Below are positions 62,342 to 64,000 of a DNA stretch of 64,000 bases, piece after piece; the stretch's first letter is position 1, and every line of letters starts with the position of its first letter. The position numbers and the translations under genes were made by a program. The stretch is from the NCBI RefSeq assembly GCF_005217525.1, contig NZ_PNXQ01000016.1:922953-986952 (forward strand), in the 5' to 3' direction. Source of the stretch: Paenibacillus terrae. Its GTDB lineage: Bacteria; Bacillota; Bacilli; Paenibacillales; Paenibacillaceae. The notes under the pieces were generated by a model that was not told the origin of the DNA, did not search any database, and saw nothing but the letters and a program-made list of their open reading frames with translations.

Positions 62342-64000
62342 ATGGTTGAAGAAAAAAACAATGTGTCAGAGCCAAAGCCTTCCCGCTTATGGACATACAT
62401 GCGAAGGCTCGGCCGTGTCATAAAGTGGGTCGTCATCATCGGTTTTATGGGAGCGCTGTTTGCAGGAGGAGCCGCAGCCGGCTATGTAGCCTCTATTGTG
62501 AAAAGCGAGCCTGTACGCTCCAGATCCATGATTGAACAGGAAGTAGGCAAAAATGCAATTACAGGCTTCGCTTATTTCAATGACGGCTCACCTATCGGAC
62601 AGCTCCGGACAGAAGAAGATCGGCGTCCTGTCACGTTTAAAGAGATTCCGCAACTCGTCATTAACGCAGTCATTGCCATTGAAGATAACCATTTTTATGA
62701 GCATAAAGGTGTCGATCTGTCGGGAACGCTTCGGGCTATAAAACAAAAAGCTTTGCATGAATCCGTACAAACCGGGGGGAGCACCCTGACCCAGCAGCTC
62801 GCCCGTCGTGTCTTTCTGAATCTGGATCGCACGGATGACCGCAAGATCAAGGAAATTTTGCTCTCTCTGCGTCTTGAGCGCTTCCTGAGCAAGCAGCAAA
62901 TTATTACGGCTTATCTCAATAAAGTACCTTTTGGTAACGGGTCAAGCGGCTATAACGTCTTTGGGATCAAAGCAGCGGCCAAAGGTATTTTTAATGAGAA
63001 TGATCTGAATAAGCTGAATGTGGCTCAAGCCGCCTATCTGGCAGGTCTGCCACAGCTTCCTTCCTCTTATTCGGCTTACAACGGTAAGGGCGAATTTAAT
63101 GAGTCCGGCTTTAAAAGGGCAATCAACCGCCAGCACCTGGTACTCAGCCGAATGCTGGAGGAGAACAAAATCAATCAGGCACAGTATGATGAGGCGATGG
63201 CTTTTGATATCAAAAAGTCGCTCGCTCCACGCACGGTTAAAGCCTACAACACGTATCCGTATCTTATGATGGAAACGGAACGGCAAGCGGCACAGGCACT
63301 TATGTCGGTCACAAATCCGGGTCAAGCGGCCAATGCCAGTGCAGATGCCAAAACCAAGGATGATAACGACTTGCTCAAAGAAGCTGAACAGCAGCTTCGA
63401 ACAGGTGGTTATATGGTATACACCACTATTGATAAAAGTATTTACAAGTCGATGCGCCAAATCGCAGAGAACAAAAATAATTTCTCATCCACAAGTAAAA
63501 CTAAGGGTGACGAACAGGCAGCCGCCATTCTTATCCAGCATAGAACCGGCGCGATTCTCGGTATGATGGAAGGCCGGGATTTCCAAAAGGAACAGATGAA
63601 CTATGCTACTCAAATGGTACGCCAGCCGGGATCGGCTATGAAGCCGATTGCAGCATATCTGCCTGCATTGGATAGCGGTCTTGTGCAGCCTGGCAGCATC
63701 GTGGATGATGCACCTATTATTTTGAAGGATGGCAGCAATGGGTATCACATCCCGAAAAACTCCAATAACCGCTATCAGGGGCTGGTTACGGCCCGCTATG
63801 CGCTGAATCAGTCACTAAATACGATAGCACTCAAGCTGTTTAACGAAAAAGTAGGTATCAGCAAAGCTTGGGATTTTGCCAAGAAGTTAGGTATTACCAC
63901 CTTGGAACCAAGCGATAACAACGCTCAGACGGGTGTACTGGGCGGCCTGGCCCACGGGGTCACAGTCGAGGAACTGACGAATGCTTATGGTGCGATTCCA
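62342..64000 (+). CDS. Class A penicillin-binding protein (partial, continues past window)
   Basis: The first 553 residues of a bifunctional peptidoglycan synthase. A cytoplasmic basic start and one membrane helix (about 28-52) lead to the glycosyltransferase domain with the catalytic Glu in IEDNHFYEHKG and GGSTLTQQLARR. The transpeptidase domain has PGSAMKPIAAYLPAL with the acylated Ser, and ALNQSLNTIAL with the SxN motif; the KTG motif lies beyond the edge. Alignment with the protein at 6768-9284 is nearly gap-free over long stretches (KPIAAYLPAL, AGLPQLPS, QTGVLGGL are identical), so they are paralogues. AAAGGAGG precedes the ATG. Confidence 0.95.
   Translation, partial: MVEEKNNVSEPKPSRLWTYMRRLGRVIKWVVIIGFMGALFAGGAAAGYVASIVKSEPVRSRSMIEQEVGKNAITGFAYFNDGSPIGQLRTEEDRRPVTFKEIPQLVINAVIAIEDNHFYEHKGVDLSGTLRAIKQKALHESVQTGGSTLTQQLARRVFLNLDRTDDRKIKEILLSLRLERFLSKQQIITAYLNKVPFGNGSSGYNVFGIKAAAKGIFNENDLNKLNVAQAAYLAGLPQLPSSYSAYNGKGEFNESGFKRAINRQHLVLSRMLEENKINQAQYDEAMAFDIKKSLAPRTVKAYNTYPYLMMETERQAAQALMSVTNPGQAANASADAKTKDDNDLLKEAEQQLRTGGYMVYTTIDKSIYKSMRQIAENKNNFSSTSKTKGDEQAAAILIQHRTGAILGMMEGRDFQKEQMNYATQMVRQPGSAMKPIAAYLPALDSGLVQPGSIVDDAPIILKDGSNGYHIPKNSNNRYQGLVTARYALNQSLNTIALKLFNEKVGISKAWDFAKKLGITTLEPSDNNAQTGVLGGLAHGVTVEELTNAYGAIP

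Overview
The window is a low-to-mid GC Firmicutes chromosome segment, most likely from Paenibacillus (P. polymyxa group). Reasons: endospore genes (spoVM, spoVIF and a gerA-type germinant receptor operon), Gram-positive class A penicillin-binding proteins, strong GGAGG-type ribosome sites with frequent TTG/GTG starts, LexA boxes of the Bacillus GAAC-N4-GTTC type, and gene order close to the Bacillus subtilis priA-def-fmt-rsmB-rlmN-prpC-prkC-rsgA-rpe-spoVM-rpmB block. No rRNA or tRNA gene, prophage, insertion sequence or CRISPR array was seen. Species-level placement is inference.

Layout. 1-2.5 kb: partial YitT-type membrane protein behind a structured leader, an EamA/DMT exporter, and a small YhjD-like gene under a LexA box. 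2.5-3.0 kb: decayed methyltransferase and amidohydrolase fragments joined in one reading frame. 3.0-6.8 kb: a complete three-gene spore germination operon. 6.8-9.3 kb: class A PBP. 9.4-10.8 kb: Y-family DNA polymerase with a LexA box. 11-16.1 kb: spoVIF, then recG, a DegV protein and the DhaL/FakA-type protein. 16.5-31.7 kb: rpmB on the plus strand, then a minus-strand housekeeping block: spoVM; the run prpC-prkC-rsgA-rpe-small membrane protein; rlmN; the run coaBC-priA-def-fmt-rsmB; rpoZ, gmk and remA. 31.7-39.7 kb: yicC, the fused homocysteine methyltransferase/MTHFR gene, a secreted protein, dapF and a calcium P-type ATPase. 39.9-47.6 kb: rqcH on plus, then PHP phosphoesterase, LysR regulator, an unknown gene, ylbG and ylbF. 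45.5-49.4 kb: a two-gene XPB helicase module. 49.6-60 kb: CBS protein, M20 hydrolase, an ftsW/spoVE-like SEDS gene, asp23-like gene, Ca2+/H+ antiporter, ylaN, an HPr-like gene, M29 aminopeptidase, lipoprotein and a GAF-GAF-GGDEF diguanylate cyclase. 60.2-61.1 kb: rpsD with its long leader. 61.1-64 kb: AraC/GyrI regulator and the 5' part of a second class A PBP, a paralogue of the one at 6.8-9.3 kb.

Functionally the window covers cell-wall synthesis and its PASTA-kinase control, rRNA and translation-factor modification, replication restart, nucleotide and cofactor synthesis, biofilm and sporulation regulators (RemA, RicF), DNA repair/SOS, and spore germination. The parts that depart from the ordinary are two near-identical LexA operators, the composite pseudogene with a germination operon starting right beside it, displacement of the asp23-like gene from the rpmB-fakA locus, an XPB pair, an HPr-like protein without the catalytic histidine, an RqcH with Glu in place of Asp in its key dipeptide, and several strong unexplained inverted repeats and structured leaders.
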